From the NCBI GenBank assembly GCA_044359405.1, contig JBIKMC010000012.1:1-27233 (forward strand): a stretch of DNA of 27,233 bases. Direction: 5' to 3'. Shown piece after piece: positions 14,946 to 23,349 of the stretch. The notes below the pieces were generated by a model. That model had not been told where the DNA came from, searched no databases, and saw nothing but the letters and a program-made list of their open reading frames with translations. The position numbers and the translations under genes are program-made. The DNA is from SYIM01 sp044359405 (GTDB lineage Bacteria > Pseudomonadota > Gammaproteobacteria > Burkholderiales > Burkholderiaceae_E). The stretch's first letter is position 1. The number at the start of each line of letters is the position of its first letter.

Positions 14946-15703
14946 CCGAGCCGCACAGCGATGCCGCGATCGGCCATGAACTGCTTGGCCTGACCGATGG
15001 TGTACTCGCCAAAGTGGAAGATACTGGCAGCCAAGACCGCATCGGCGCGCCCCTGAACCACGCCATCGGCAAGATGTTCGAGCGAGCCCACGCCACCGGA
15101 GGCGATGACGGGAATACCCACGGCATCAGACACCGCGCGGGTGAGCGGCAGGTCAAAGCCCTGCCGGGTTCCGTCACGATCCATGCTGGTGAGCAGAATT
15201 TCGCCGGCCCCCAGGCTCTCAATCTCACGGGCCCAATCAAGCACATCGCGCCCGGTGGGGCGGCGCCCGCCATGGGTATAGACCTGCCAACGCCCCGGGC
15301 CATCGGCCTTGGCATCGATAGCCACCACAATCGCCTGCGATCCGAAACGCGCGCTGGCCTCACCGATCAGCGCCGGATTCTGCAGCCCCGCCGTGTTGAT
15401 GGAGATTTTGTCGGCGCCAGCATTGAGCAGCCGACGCACGTCATCCACCGCCCTGACACCACCTCCCACCGTGAGGGGGATGAAAACCTGCTCGGCCACC
15501 GACTCGATGACATGCAAAATGATGTCTCGCTCATCACTTGAGGCGGTGATGTCCAGAAAGGTGAGCTCATCAGCACCCTGCTCATCGTAGCGGCGGGCAA
15601 TTTCGACCGGATCACCCGCATCGCGAAGTTCAAGGAAGCGCACCCCCTTGACCACGCGACCGGCGGTCACATCAAGGCAGGGAATGATGCGCTTGGTGAG
15701 CAC
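14942..15703 (-). CDS. hisF: Imidazole glycerol phosphate synthase cyclase subunit
   Basis: HisF uses ammonia from HisH to convert PRFAR to imidazole glycerol phosphate and AICAR. The 253-residue TIM barrel has both catalytic aspartates, D11 (CLDVTAGRVVKG) and D130 (VVAIDAK), together with LTVGGGVR, SMDRDGT and VIASGGVGS phosphate-binding motifs. The start codon is GTG at 15703, five bases after the hisA stop. Its own stop overlaps hisI by four bases. Confidence 0.97.
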   Translation of the reverse strand: MLTKRIIPCLDVTAGRVVKGVRFLELRDAGDPVEIARRYDEQGADELTFLDITASSDERDIILHVIESVAEQVFIPLTVGGGVRAVDDVRRLLNAGADKISINTAGLQNPALIGEASARFGSQAIVVAIDAKADGPGRWQVYTHGGRRPTGRDVLDWAREIESLGAGEILLTSMDRDGTRQGFDLPLTRAVSDAVGIPVIASGGVGSLEHLADGVVQGRADAVLAASIFHFGEYTIGQAKQFMADRGIAVRLG

Positions 15704-15708
15704 GCGAA

Positions 15709-16449
15709 TCAGCCATTGAGCTCATCAGCACGCGTCTGGGCAGCGGCCAGATCAATATGGCCTTCATAAAGGGCCCGGCCCAGGATCGCACCCTCAACGC
15801 CCTCGTCTTCAACCGCGCACAGCGCATCAATATCGGCGATGCCGGCTAAACCTCCGGAGGCGATCACCGGTACCTTCAAGGCTCGGGCAAGGCGCACTGT
15901 TGCTTCGATATTGACCCCGGTGAGCATGCCGTCGCGTCCGATATCGGTGTAGATGACAGCCTCAACCCCGTAGTCTTCGAATTTGCGGGCCAGATCGACG
16001 ACATCATGCTTGGTGAGTTTGCTCCAGCCATCGGTGGCGACTCGCCCGTCCTTGGCATCGAGCCCGACGATGACCTGCCCGGGGAAAGCGCCGCAGGCAT
16101 CGTGCAGAAAGCCGGGGTTCTTGACGGCCGCTGTTCCGATGATCACGTAGGACAGCCCGCCGTCGAGGTAGCGCTCGATGGTGTCAAGATCACGCAAACC
16201 GCCGCCCAGCTGGACCGGGATTCGGCCGGCGATCTCATCGATGATGGCGCGGATGACGCCGGCGTTGCGCGGCTGACCGGCAACCGCGCCGTTCAGATCG
16301 ACCAGATGGAGCCGGCGAGCACCCTTGTCGAGCCAGTGGCGCGCCATGGCGACCGGGTCTTCGGAGAAGACCGTAGCGTCATCCATGTCACCTTGTCGAA
16401 GCCGCACGCAGCGGCCGTCCTTGAGGTCTATGGCGGGAATGAGCAGCAT
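15709..16449 (-). CDS. hisA: ProFAR isomerase
   Basis: HisA (1-(5-phosphoribosyl)-5-[(5-phosphoribosylamino)methylideneamino]imidazole-4-carboxamide isomerase) performs the Amadori rearrangement of ProFAR to PRFAR. The 246-residue TIM barrel begins LLIPAIDLKDGRCVRL with catalytic D8, and has VQLGGGLR, VGLDAKDG (D131), YTDIGRDGM and VIASGGLA. It shares the half-barrel repeat pattern with HisF, its immediate neighbour. It starts 63 bases after hisH. Confidence 0.97.
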   Translation of the reverse strand: MLLIPAIDLKDGRCVRLRQGDMDDATVFSEDPVAMARHWLDKGARRLHLVDLNGAVAGQPRNAGVIRAIIDEIAGRIPVQLGGGLRDLDTIERYLDGGLSYVIIGTAAVKNPGFLHDACGAFPGQVIVGLDAKDGRVATDGWSKLTKHDVVDLARKFEDYGVEAVIYTDIGRDGMLTGVNIEATVRLARALKVPVIASGGLAGIADIDALCAVEDEGVEGAILGRALYEGHIDLAAAQTRADELNG

Positions 16450-16512
16450 CGGAGTGCAAAAGTACGTGCGCCGTGCGGAGAGCGTGTAGCCTGCCGCCGC
16501 GACGAGCGCGGT

Positions 16513-17151
16513 TCAGGGATTCCAGCGGACGAAGTTCTCGTATAACTTGAGGCCGCAGGCGGCGCTTTTTTCGGGGTGAAACTGCGTAGCAAAGATGTTA
16601 TCCCGCGCGACCACGCAGGTAAAGCGAACCCCGTGCTCGCTTTCCCCCATGGCCAGGCGCTCGTCACTGGGCTGCGCAAAATAACTGTGCACAAAGTAAA
16701 AGTAGGCGCCATCGGGCACGCCGTCAAACAGCTCATGCGCGCGCACTTGCCGCACCCGGTTCCAGCCCATGTGCGGCACCTTCAGACGGGCGCCATCGGC
16801 CTGATACATGGCCTGAGCCGGAAAGCGCACCACGCGCCCGGCGAACAGCCCCAGGCCGGGCGTATCGCCCTCTGCACTCCAGTCAAACAGCATCTGCTCG
16901 CCCACACAGACACCGAAGAACGGGCGCGTGGCAGCCGCACGCAGCACCGCTTCGCGCAAACCCGACTGATACAGATGCGTCATGCAATCCGGCATGGCTC
17001 CCTGCCCCGGAAACACCACCCGATCAGCCGCATCGATCTGCGCGGGATCGCCGGTGACGAGCACCTGTACACGCGGCCCAACATGCTCGAGCGCCTTAGC
17101 TACCGAGCGCAGATTGCCCATTCCGTAGTCGACCACCGCGATGCGCGTCAT
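16513..17151 (-). CDS. hisH: Imidazole glycerol phosphate synthase glutaminase subunit
   Basis: HisH is the class I glutamine amidotransferase that feeds ammonia to HisF. The 212-residue product starts MTRIAVVDYGMGNLRSVAKA and carries the catalytic triad C82 (GVCVGEQ), H192 and E194 (TQFHPEKS). The open frame continues upstream to 17391 across hisB, but that part has no family similarity, so the ATG at 17151 is the start. The gap from hisB is 37 bases. Confidence 0.96.
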   Translation of the reverse strand: MTRIAVVDYGMGNLRSVAKALEHVGPRVQVLVTGDPAQIDAADRVVFPGQGAMPDCMTHLYQSGLREAVLRAAATRPFFGVCVGEQMLFDWSAEGDTPGLGLFAGRVVRFPAQAMYQADGARLKVPHMGWNRVRQVRAHELFDGVPDGAYFYFVHSYFAQPSDERLAMGESEHGVRFTCVVARDNIFATQFHPEKSAACGLKLYENFVRWNP

Positions 17152-17188
17152 GTTGATCTCAAGGGCGATGCGATCCGGCACGCAGCCG

Positions 17189-17776
17189 CTACAGGGCCTC
17201 TTTGGTCGACGGCAGCAGACCCGCCGCGCGCGAATCGTGCTCGATCGCCATGCGCAGGGCCCTGGCGAACGCCTTGAAGATGGTTTCGCACTGGTGATGC
17301 GCGTTGTCTCCGCGCAGGTTATCGATATGCAGGGTGACCTGGGCGTGGTTGACAAAACCCTGGAAAAACTCGTGGGCCAGGTCAACATCAAAGGCGCCGA
17401 TCATGGCGCGGCGAAACTCGACCTGCCAGATGAGGCCTGGCCTGCCGGACAGATCGACCACCACGCGGGACAAGGCTTCATCGAGTGGCACATAAGCATG
17501 GCCATAGCGGCGAATTCCGCGCTTGTCGCCCAAAGCTTTGGCAAATGCCTGCCCCAGCGTGATGCCGATGTCCTCGACCGTGTGATGCGCATCAATGTGC
17601 AGATCGCCCTTGGCCTCGACCTCGAGATCGATCAGCCCGTGGCGGGCGATCTGCTCAAGCATGTGGTCGAGAAAAGGCACGCCCGAGGCGAGACGCTGTC
17701 GGCCCGTGCCATCGAGACCGATGCTGACCCGGATCTGAGTCTCGGCGGTATTGCGACTGACTTCAGCGTTGCGCAT
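17189..17776 (-). CDS. hisB: Imidazoleglycerol-phosphate dehydratase
   Basis: HisB removes water from imidazole glycerol phosphate to give imidazole acetol phosphate. The 195-residue product is the monofunctional form, without the phosphatase domain found fused in E. coli. Two repeated metal-binding motifs are seen, DAHHTVEDIGI and NAHHQCETIFKA, with FLDHMLEQIARHG between the N-terminal strand region and the first. I chose the ATG at 17776 (MRNAEVSRNTAETQI, the family start) over a TTG at 17791. No strong Shine-Dalgarno is present. Confidence 0.95.
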   Translation of the reverse strand: MRNAEVSRNTAETQIRVSIGLDGTGRQRLASGVPFLDHMLEQIARHGLIDLEVEAKGDLHIDAHHTVEDIGITLGQAFAKALGDKRGIRRYGHAYVPLDEALSRVVVDLSGRPGLIWQVEFRRAMIGAFDVDLAHEFFQGFVNHAQVTLHIDNLRGDNAHHQCETIFKAFARALRMAIEHDSRAAGLLPSTKEAL

Positions 17777-17826
17777 GATTGCAAGAGCCAACAGGGCAGT
17801 TTTGAAAAGGTGAATTGGCCACAGCG

Positions 17827-18927
17827 CTAAACCGCCTTAGGCCGCTCGGACAGCACCAGCCGCAAGGCATCAACCAGCGCCGAATTCTCGGCTGGGGTAC
17901 CCACCGTCAGCCGAAGGCAATTCGCCAAGAGCGGATGCATTCTACCGACGTCTTTGACCAGAATGCCGCATTCCCTGAGTCGTGCATGGGTGGCGGCGCT
18001 ATCGGTAACACGAATCAGAATGAAATTCGCTCGGGAATCGAACACCTGCGTTACGGCAAGGCCCCGCAAGGCCTTGGTGAGCGAGGCGCGGGCCTGGCGC
18101 AACTGCGCGGCCTGCGCATCCAGCACATCGAGATGCTCCAGGGCGAACTCAGCGGCGATCTCGTTCAGAACGCCCACGTTGTAGGGCGGACGAACCTTGT
18201 CGAACTCAACCAGCCAGTGTGTCGCCGCCGCCATGTAGCCGAGGCGAAGACCCGCCAGACCCAGCTTGGACAGCGTCCGCATCACGATCAGGTTGGGCCA
18301 CTGCGCCAGAGCCGACATCCAGGTGTCGAGCGCAAAGGGTTGATACGCCTCATCAAGCACGACCAGGCCAGGCGCCCGGCTCAGGATGGTCTCAATCGCC
18401 TCACGTGAAAAACAGTTACCCGTGGGATTGTTCGGGTAGGCTAAAAACACCACGGCTGGCTGATGCTCGTCGATCGCGGCGAGCATGGCCGGCAGATCGA
18501 GGTTGAAGTCATTGGCAAGCGGCACGCCAACAAAGCGCGAGCCCGCAAGCCGCGTGGACATCTCGTACATGACAAATGAAGGCACGGGCGCCAGCACACA
18601 GGCACCCGGTCTGGCGGTTGCGACCAGAATGAACGTGATGAGTTCATCTGAGCCATTGCCCAACAGCACATCAAAGCCCTCAGGTACGCCCAGATGCGAC
18701 CGGATAGCTTGTTTGAGGCCCGTATAACTGGGCGCCGGATAGCGATTAATGAGTGCATCGGCCAAGCGCCGGCTGAGCTCTTCGCGCAGCGACAGCGGCA
18801 ACCGGTAGGGGTTCTCCATCGCATCGAGCTTGATCAGCCCCTGCGCCGAGGGTACGTGATAGCTGGAGATGGCGAGAATCTCGGGCCGAATCAGATCAGC
18901 GACCGATCGTTTCGACGACGCACTCAT
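17827..18927 (-). CDS. hisC: Histidinol-phosphate aminotransferase
   Basis: HisC is a fold-type I PLP enzyme that transaminates imidazole acetol phosphate with glutamate. The 366-residue product has the N-terminal LDAMENPY segment, LLGNGSDELI, YPNNPTGNCFS, VVLDEAYQPF (D192) and the PLP lysine K221 in TLSKLGLAGLRLGY. DAMENP in place of the more common DANENP is, to my knowledge, usual in betaproteobacteria. Its ATG overlaps the hisD stop by four bases. Confidence 0.96.
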   Translation of the reverse strand: MSASSKRSVADLIRPEILAISSYHVPSAQGLIKLDAMENPYRLPLSLREELSRRLADALINRYPAPSYTGLKQAIRSHLGVPEGFDVLLGNGSDELITFILVATARPGACVLAPVPSFVMYEMSTRLAGSRFVGVPLANDFNLDLPAMLAAIDEHQPAVVFLAYPNNPTGNCFSREAIETILSRAPGLVVLDEAYQPFALDTWMSALAQWPNLIVMRTLSKLGLAGLRLGYMAAATHWLVEFDKVRPPYNVGVLNEIAAEFALEHLDVLDAQAAQLRQARASLTKALRGLAVTQVFDSRANFILIRVTDSAATHARLRECGILVKDVGRMHPLLANCLRLTVGTPAENSALVDALRLVLSERPKAV

Positions 18928-20252
18928 GACGCCTCTTGAGGTTGGGGGTCAAACCGGTAGTCAGCACTGCGAGCATGGGCTTCAAGGCCTTCGCTTCGGG
19001 CCAGCCGCGCAGCCACCGGCGCAAGCTGTTGCGCGCCCTGTCTGGAGATCTCGATGACGCTGGAGCGCTTCTGAAAATCGTACACGCCCAAGGGTGAGGA
19101 AAAACGCGCGGTGCGCATAGTGGGCAGCACATGATTGGGGCCGGCGCAATAATCGCCCAGGGACTCACAGGACCAGGCGCCCAGGAACAAAGCACCGGCA
19201 TGGCGAATACGCTCGGCCCAACGCGCCGGCTCTTCAGCCATGATTTCCAGGTGCTCGGCGGCAATGCGATTGGCGATCTCGCAGGCTTCAGCCATGTCTC
19301 GCACCTGAATCAGAGCGCCGCGATCGGCCAATGAGCGCTCGATGACCGCCCTTCGCGGCATGCCCGGCAACAACCTCACGATGGCCTGGCGAACCCGCGC
19401 CAGAAAGTTCGCGTCGGGGCACAGCAAAATGGCCTGCGCAAGCTCATCATGCTCGGCCTGGGAGAATAGGTCCATGGCGACCCATTCTGGGGGCACCGAG
19501 CCATCGGTGAGCACCAGAATCTCGCTGGGTCCGGCGATCATGTCGATGCCGACCACCCCGAAGACCCGGCGCTTGGCCTCGGCAACATAGGCATTGCCCG
19601 GACCCACAATCTTGTCGACCGCAGGCACTGTCTGCGTGCCCCAGGCGAGCGCGGCCACAGCCTGGGCGCCACCGATGGTGAACACTCGATGCACTCCGGC
19701 AATCGCGGCTGCGGCAAGTACCGCCGCATTGCGCACGCCATCGGGTGTGGGTACCACCATGACGAGCTCGCCCACGCCAGCCACCTGAGCGGGAAGCGCA
19801 TTCATGAGCACTGACGACGGATAGGCAGCCTTGCCTCCGGGAACATAAAGGCCCACTTTGTCGATGGGCGTAATGCGCTGACCGAGTCGCGTACCATCGG
19901 CCTCGACGTAGCTCCAGGACTGAGCCTTTTGTTGCTCGTGGTAGCCGCGGATGCGATCGGCCGCGACTTCAAGCGCCTGTCGATCGGCGGGCGCCAGCGA
20001 AGCCAGGGCCTGCCGCAGTTCAGTGGCCGACAGTTCAAGCGCTGACGCCTCGGACACCGTCAGACGATCGAAACGACGCGTGTAATCCAGCAAAGCCTCA
20101 TCGCCACGGCGACGCACATCGAGCAGAATTTGGCTGACCGCCGCGGCGATTGATGCGTCATCCTCGGCCTGATAAGAAAGCAAGGCATCAAGACGCGCCT
20201 GAAAATCAGGCTGATCTGAGCGCAGTTCGTGAATCACACCCCCCGCACTCAT
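18924..20252 (-). CDS. hisD: Histidinol dehydrogenase
   Basis: HisD oxidises L-histidinol to L-histidine in two NAD-dependent steps at a zinc site. The 442-residue product shows the expected blocks: VPGGKAAYPSSVLMNALPA, IGGAQAVAALAWGT, DKIVGPGNAYVAEAKR, DMIAGPSEILVL, QAEHDELAQAIL with the zinc-site region, and AAEHLEIM with the catalytic Glu-His. It overlaps hisG upstream and hisC downstream by four bases each, so hisG-hisD-hisC should be translationally coupled. Confidence 0.97.
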   Translation of the reverse strand: MSAGGVIHELRSDQPDFQARLDALLSYQAEDDASIAAAVSQILLDVRRRGDEALLDYTRRFDRLTVSEASALELSATELRQALASLAPADRQALEVAADRIRGYHEQQKAQSWSYVEADGTRLGQRITPIDKVGLYVPGGKAAYPSSVLMNALPAQVAGVGELVMVVPTPDGVRNAAVLAAAAIAGVHRVFTIGGAQAVAALAWGTQTVPAVDKIVGPGNAYVAEAKRRVFGVVGIDMIAGPSEILVLTDGSVPPEWVAMDLFSQAEHDELAQAILLCPDANFLARVRQAIVRLLPGMPRRAVIERSLADRGALIQVRDMAEACEIANRIAAEHLEIMAEEPARWAERIRHAGALFLGAWSCESLGDYCAGPNHVLPTMRTARFSSPLGVYDFQKRSSVIEISRQGAQQLAPVAARLARSEGLEAHARSADYRFDPQPQEAS

Positions 20253-20926
20253 GCCCCACCCCGCTCGGGCCGAACAGTTGGGTTTGCCGACTGACGAACG
20301 GCGCTTTCAATGGCGGCGAGCAAAGGCTCAATGAGGATCGATTGGGTCTTGAGCGAGGCCTGATTGACCACTAGACGCGAGGAAATCGTCATGATTTCTT
20401 CAACCTCAACCAAATTGTTGGCACGCAACGTACCGCCGCTGCTGACCAGATCGACGATGGCGTCTGACAGGCCCACCAGTGGTGCGAGCTCCATAGAGCC
20501 GTAAAGTTTGATGAGGTCGACATGAACACCCTTGTGCGCGAAGTGATTGCGCGCACAGGCGACGTATTTAGTGGCCACCCGCAGACGCGCACCGGGCCGC
20601 ACCGCCTGCGCGTAATCGAAGCCGCGCGGCGCAGCGACACACAATCGACAACGCGCGATGCCCAGATCAATCGGCTGGTAAAGCCCTTCGACTCCGGACT
20701 CGAGCAGCACGTCGCGCCCGGCGATACCCAGATCTGCACCGCCATAGCGCACGTAAGTGGGCACGTCGCTGGCACGCACAATGACCAGGCGCAGTTGCGG
20801 GTCGGTGGTGGGGACAATCAGCTTGCGTGAGCGCTCAAGGTCGATCTCAACGCGAATGCCTGCGGCCTCCAGCAGCGGCAGGGTTTCGTCAAAAATGCGC
20901 CCTTTCGAAAGCGCCAGGGTAATCAT
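20249..20926 (-). CDS. hisG: ATP phosphoribosyltransferase, short form
   Basis: HisG catalyses the first, feedback-controlled step, joining ATP and PRPP. At 225 residues this is the short form, which lacks the C-terminal regulatory ACT-like domain and in known organisms needs HisZ as regulatory partner. Motifs seen are LALSKGRIFDETLPLL at the start, RYGGADLGIAGRDVLLE, RVATKYVACARNHF and the PRPP-binding region LVSSGGTLRANNL. No hisZ lies in this window. The ATG overlaps the murA stop by four bases. Confidence 0.96.
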   Translation of the reverse strand: MITLALSKGRIFDETLPLLEAAGIRVEIDLERSRKLIVPTTDPQLRLVIVRASDVPTYVRYGGADLGIAGRDVLLESGVEGLYQPIDLGIARCRLCVAAPRGFDYAQAVRPGARLRVATKYVACARNHFAHKGVHVDLIKLYGSMELAPLVGLSDAIVDLVSSGGTLRANNLVEVEEIMTISSRLVVNQASLKTQSILIEPLLAAIESAVRQSANPTVRPERGGA

Positions 20927-22257
20927 GAGGATCTCCCGACTGCAACCGAATGCTGAGGCTGCCGTGGATCCTGAGGCTGCTGCAGCCGAGCAGTGCCCTG
21001 AGCTTGTGCGCCCAGTCGCTCGATGCGCGCACCCAGTTCGCTCAGTCGCGCCTCCATCGCGCTGTAGCCGCGATCGAGGTGGTAAATACGGTCGATTATG
21101 GTTTCACCATCAGCCACCAGCGCTGCGATCACCAGACCGGCCGAAGCGCGTAAATCGGTTGCCATGACGGTCGCCCCTGAGAGCCGCGGCACGCCGCGCA
21201 CCACCGCTGTGTTGCCCTCGATGCGGATGTCAGCACCCAGACGCTGAAGCTCAAGCACGTGCATGAACCGGTTTTCGAAAATGGTTTCGGTGATCACCGA
21301 GGTGCCTTCAGCGACCGTGGCTACCGCCATGAACTGCGCCTGCATGTCGGTGGCAAAACCAGGATACGGTGCTGTGCGCACACTGGCTGCCCGCGCTCGC
21401 GCCGTCATGCTCAACCGAATCACGTCGGGACCCTGCTCGATGGTGGCACCACATGCACGCAGCTTGTCGAGGGTGGCATCCATAATGCCCGGCTCGACTC
21501 CGCGCAGCACGATCTCGCCCCCGGCTGCCGCAGCTGCACAAAGAAAAGTACCGGCCTCAATTCGATCAGACATCACGCGATGACGCGCGCCCGACAGCGC
21601 TGAGCGCCCTTGAATACGGATACAGTCGGTACCGGCACCCTCAATCTGCGCCCCCATGGCACTCAACAGACGGGCCAGATCAACGACCTCGGGCTCGCGG
21701 GCCGCGTTTTCAATCAAGGTTTCACCCTCAGCCAGCGTGGCCGCCATCATGAGGTTTTCTGTACCTGTCACAGTCACCATATCGGTAACAATGCGAGCGC
21801 CGCGCAGACGGGCGGCGCGGGCAACCACGTAGCCGTGTTCAATGTCGAGCTGGGCACCCATGGCTTGAAGGCCCTTGATGTGCTGATCGACAGGCCGTGC
21901 ACCAATCGCACATCCCCCTGGTAGAGAGACGCGCGCTTCACCCAGACGCGCGACCAGCGGCCCCAGCACGAGAATGGAGGCACGCATGGTCTTGACCAAC
22001 TCATAGGGCGCCTCATGCGAATTCAGACCATGTGCCGAAAGGCTCAGCCCGTCAGCAGACTGCTCACAGACCACACCCAGTCTGCGCAATAAACGCAGCA
22101 TCGTGGAAACGTCCTGCAGCCGCGGCACATTGGCCAGATGCAGTGGCTGCGAGGTCAGCAGCGATGCGCAAAGAATGGGCAAGGCCGCGTTCTTGGCGCC
22201 AGCAACCCGGGTTTCGCCGCGCAGGGGGAAACCGCCCTCGATTCGGAGTTTGTCCAT
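20923..22257 (-). CDS. murA: UDP-N-acetylglucosamine 1-carboxyvinyltransferase
   Basis: MurA transfers enolpyruvate from PEP to UDP-GlcNAc, the first committed step of peptidoglycan synthesis, in the cytoplasm. The 444-residue product has K22-N23 (AGAKNAALPIL) and the catalytic, fosfomycin-target cysteine C116 in LPGGCAIGARPVDQH. Other family blocks are VTVTGTENLMMAA, DRIEAGTFLCAAA, YPGFATDMQAQFMA and ENRFMHVLEL. The core should end near residue 418; about 25 Gln/Pro/Arg-rich residues follow, covering the region just before the hisG overlap. It is 18 bases after ibaG, as in E. coli where ibaG also precedes murA. Confidence 0.97.
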   Translation of the reverse strand: MDKLRIEGGFPLRGETRVAGAKNAALPILCASLLTSQPLHLANVPRLQDVSTMLRLLRRLGVVCEQSADGLSLSAHGLNSHEAPYELVKTMRASILVLGPLVARLGEARVSLPGGCAIGARPVDQHIKGLQAMGAQLDIEHGYVVARAARLRGARIVTDMVTVTGTENLMMAATLAEGETLIENAAREPEVVDLARLLSAMGAQIEGAGTDCIRIQGRSALSGARHRVMSDRIEAGTFLCAAAAAGGEIVLRGVEPGIMDATLDKLRACGATIEQGPDVIRLSMTARARAASVRTAPYPGFATDMQAQFMAVATVAEGTSVITETIFENRFMHVLELQRLGADIRIEGNTAVVRGVPRLSGATVMATDLRASAGLVIAALVADGETIIDRIYHLDRGYSAMEARLSELGARIERLGAQAQGTARLQQPQDPRQPQHSVAVGRSS

Positions 22258-22275
22258 GAGTGGTCCGAAAACCCC

Positions 22276-22512
22276 TTAAGGCTGTTTGTATTCTTCAGGC
22301 GTCAGCGTGCGCATGGACAAAGCATGGATTTGCTCGCGCATACGATCGCCGAGCGCCGCGTAGACCAGTTGATGACGCTGAACCAGGCGTTTGCCCACAA
22401 ACAGCGGCGAGACGATCAGGGCCTCAAAGTGGCGGCCATCGCCGCTGACCTCGAGCCTATCGCAGGACAATCCGGCGGCAATGTAGCCGCGTACGTCTTC
22501 CGGGGTGACCAT
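22276..22512 (-). CDS. ibaG: BolA-family protein IbaG
   Basis: BolA/IbaG proteins partner with monothiol glutaredoxins in binding and moving iron-sulfur clusters. The 78-residue product has VSGDGRHFEALIVSPLFVGK (H28) and the QRHQLVYAALGDRM to IHALSMRTLTPEEY block with the invariant H63. Its place before murA is the IbaG (YrbA) context, which favours IbaG over BolA. It lies 20 bases after the ABC permease gene and 18 before murA. Confidence 0.93.
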   Translation of the reverse strand: MVTPEDVRGYIAAGLSCDRLEVSGDGRHFEALIVSPLFVGKRLVQRHQLVYAALGDRMREQIHALSMRTLTPEEYKQP

Positions 22513-22532
22513 AAGCGATCAATCTCCTTGCA

Positions 22533-23339
22533 TCACATCCTGAGCTTATAACCGGTGGCCAGCAACCGGATCGCCACCAGGGCCAGAAACACCAGCGCGA
22601 CCAACGTGACCGTCAGACTAACCACGGGCGAAGTGTCGGAAACACCGAAGAACCCATGACGAAAGCCATCGACCATAAAAAAGAAAGGATTCAGGTGAGA
22701 CACCGCTCGCCAGAACGGCGCAAGCACGTCGACCGAATAGAAGACCCCCGCCAAAAAGGTCAGCGGCATGATGATGAAATTCTGAAATAAGGCAATTTGA
22801 TCGAACTTCTCAGCCCAGATTCCCGCGATAAGACCCAGTGTGCCAAGAATGGCGCTTCCCAGGAGCGCGAAGACGATGATCCAGAGGGGATGGGCATAAG
22901 CAAGATCGACAAATCCGAGGGTGAACACAAAAACCCCGAGGCCGACCGCAAGGCCGCGCATCATCGCCGCCAACACGTAGGCGCCGTAGATTTCCCAGTG
23001 CGACAAGGGCGGCAGCAGCACGAATACGATGTTGCCTGTGATCTTGCTTTGAATCAGGGATGACGAGGAGTTCGCGAACGAATTTTGCAGGACAGACATC
23101 ATGACCAGACCCGGCACCAGAAACGCCGTGTAGCCCACACCGGCAAAGACCTGAACCCGCTCGCCCAGAGCCTGCGAAAAAATCAACAGATAAAGCAGCG
23201 CGGTGAGAACCGGCGCCGCGATGGTCTGCACGCTCACTTTGGCAAAGCGCAGCAGCTCTTTGTAAAGCAGGGTACGAAAACCTGTCATTCGATCCGCCAT
23301 CGGCGCCTCATCGCCCACCGGTAATCGCCTGTATCTCAT
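22533..23339 (-). CDS. ABC-2 type transporter permease (YadH/NodJ-like)
   Basis: This is the membrane subunit of an ABC-2 type exporter whose ATPase is the gene just upstream. The product (268 residues from the ATG at 23339) has about six membrane helices and the ABC-2 pattern TGFRTLLYKELLRF, FLVPGLVMMSVLQNSF, IVFVLLPPLSHWEIYGAYV, MPLTFLAGVFYSVD and LNPFFFMVDGFRHGFFG. The substrate is not evident; related YadGH and NodIJ systems differ in cargo. ATGs at 23300 and 23288 are possible alternatives; a GAGG eight bases before 23339 and the 10-base gap from the ATPase gene favour the first. The frame upstream of 23339 overlaps the ATPase gene and is not used. Confidence 0.88.
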   Translation of the reverse strand: MRYRRLPVGDEAPMADRMTGFRTLLYKELLRFAKVSVQTIAAPVLTALLYLLIFSQALGERVQVFAGVGYTAFLVPGLVMMSVLQNSFANSSSSLIQSKITGNIVFVLLPPLSHWEIYGAYVLAAMMRGLAVGLGVFVFTLGFVDLAYAHPLWIIVFALLGSAILGTLGLIAGIWAEKFDQIALFQNFIIMPLTFLAGVFYSVDVLAPFWRAVSHLNPFFFMVDGFRHGFFGVSDTSPVVSLTVTLVALVFLALVAIRLLATGYKLRM

Positions 23340-23349
23340 CGCATGCACC

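Noticed and set aside
14645..15541. 298-codon plus-strand open frame opposite hisI and hisF
   Set aside because: Antisense to two conserved his genes with catalytic residues in place; no recognisable domain. It is a high-GC shadow frame.
16006..16545. 179-codon plus-strand open frame opposite hisA
   Set aside because: Shadow of hisA; no family features and it crosses the hisA-hisH gap without a start signal.
17152..17391. 80-residue N-terminal extension of hisH
   Set aside because: It overlaps hisB in another frame; HisH begins at MTRIAVVDYG from 17151.
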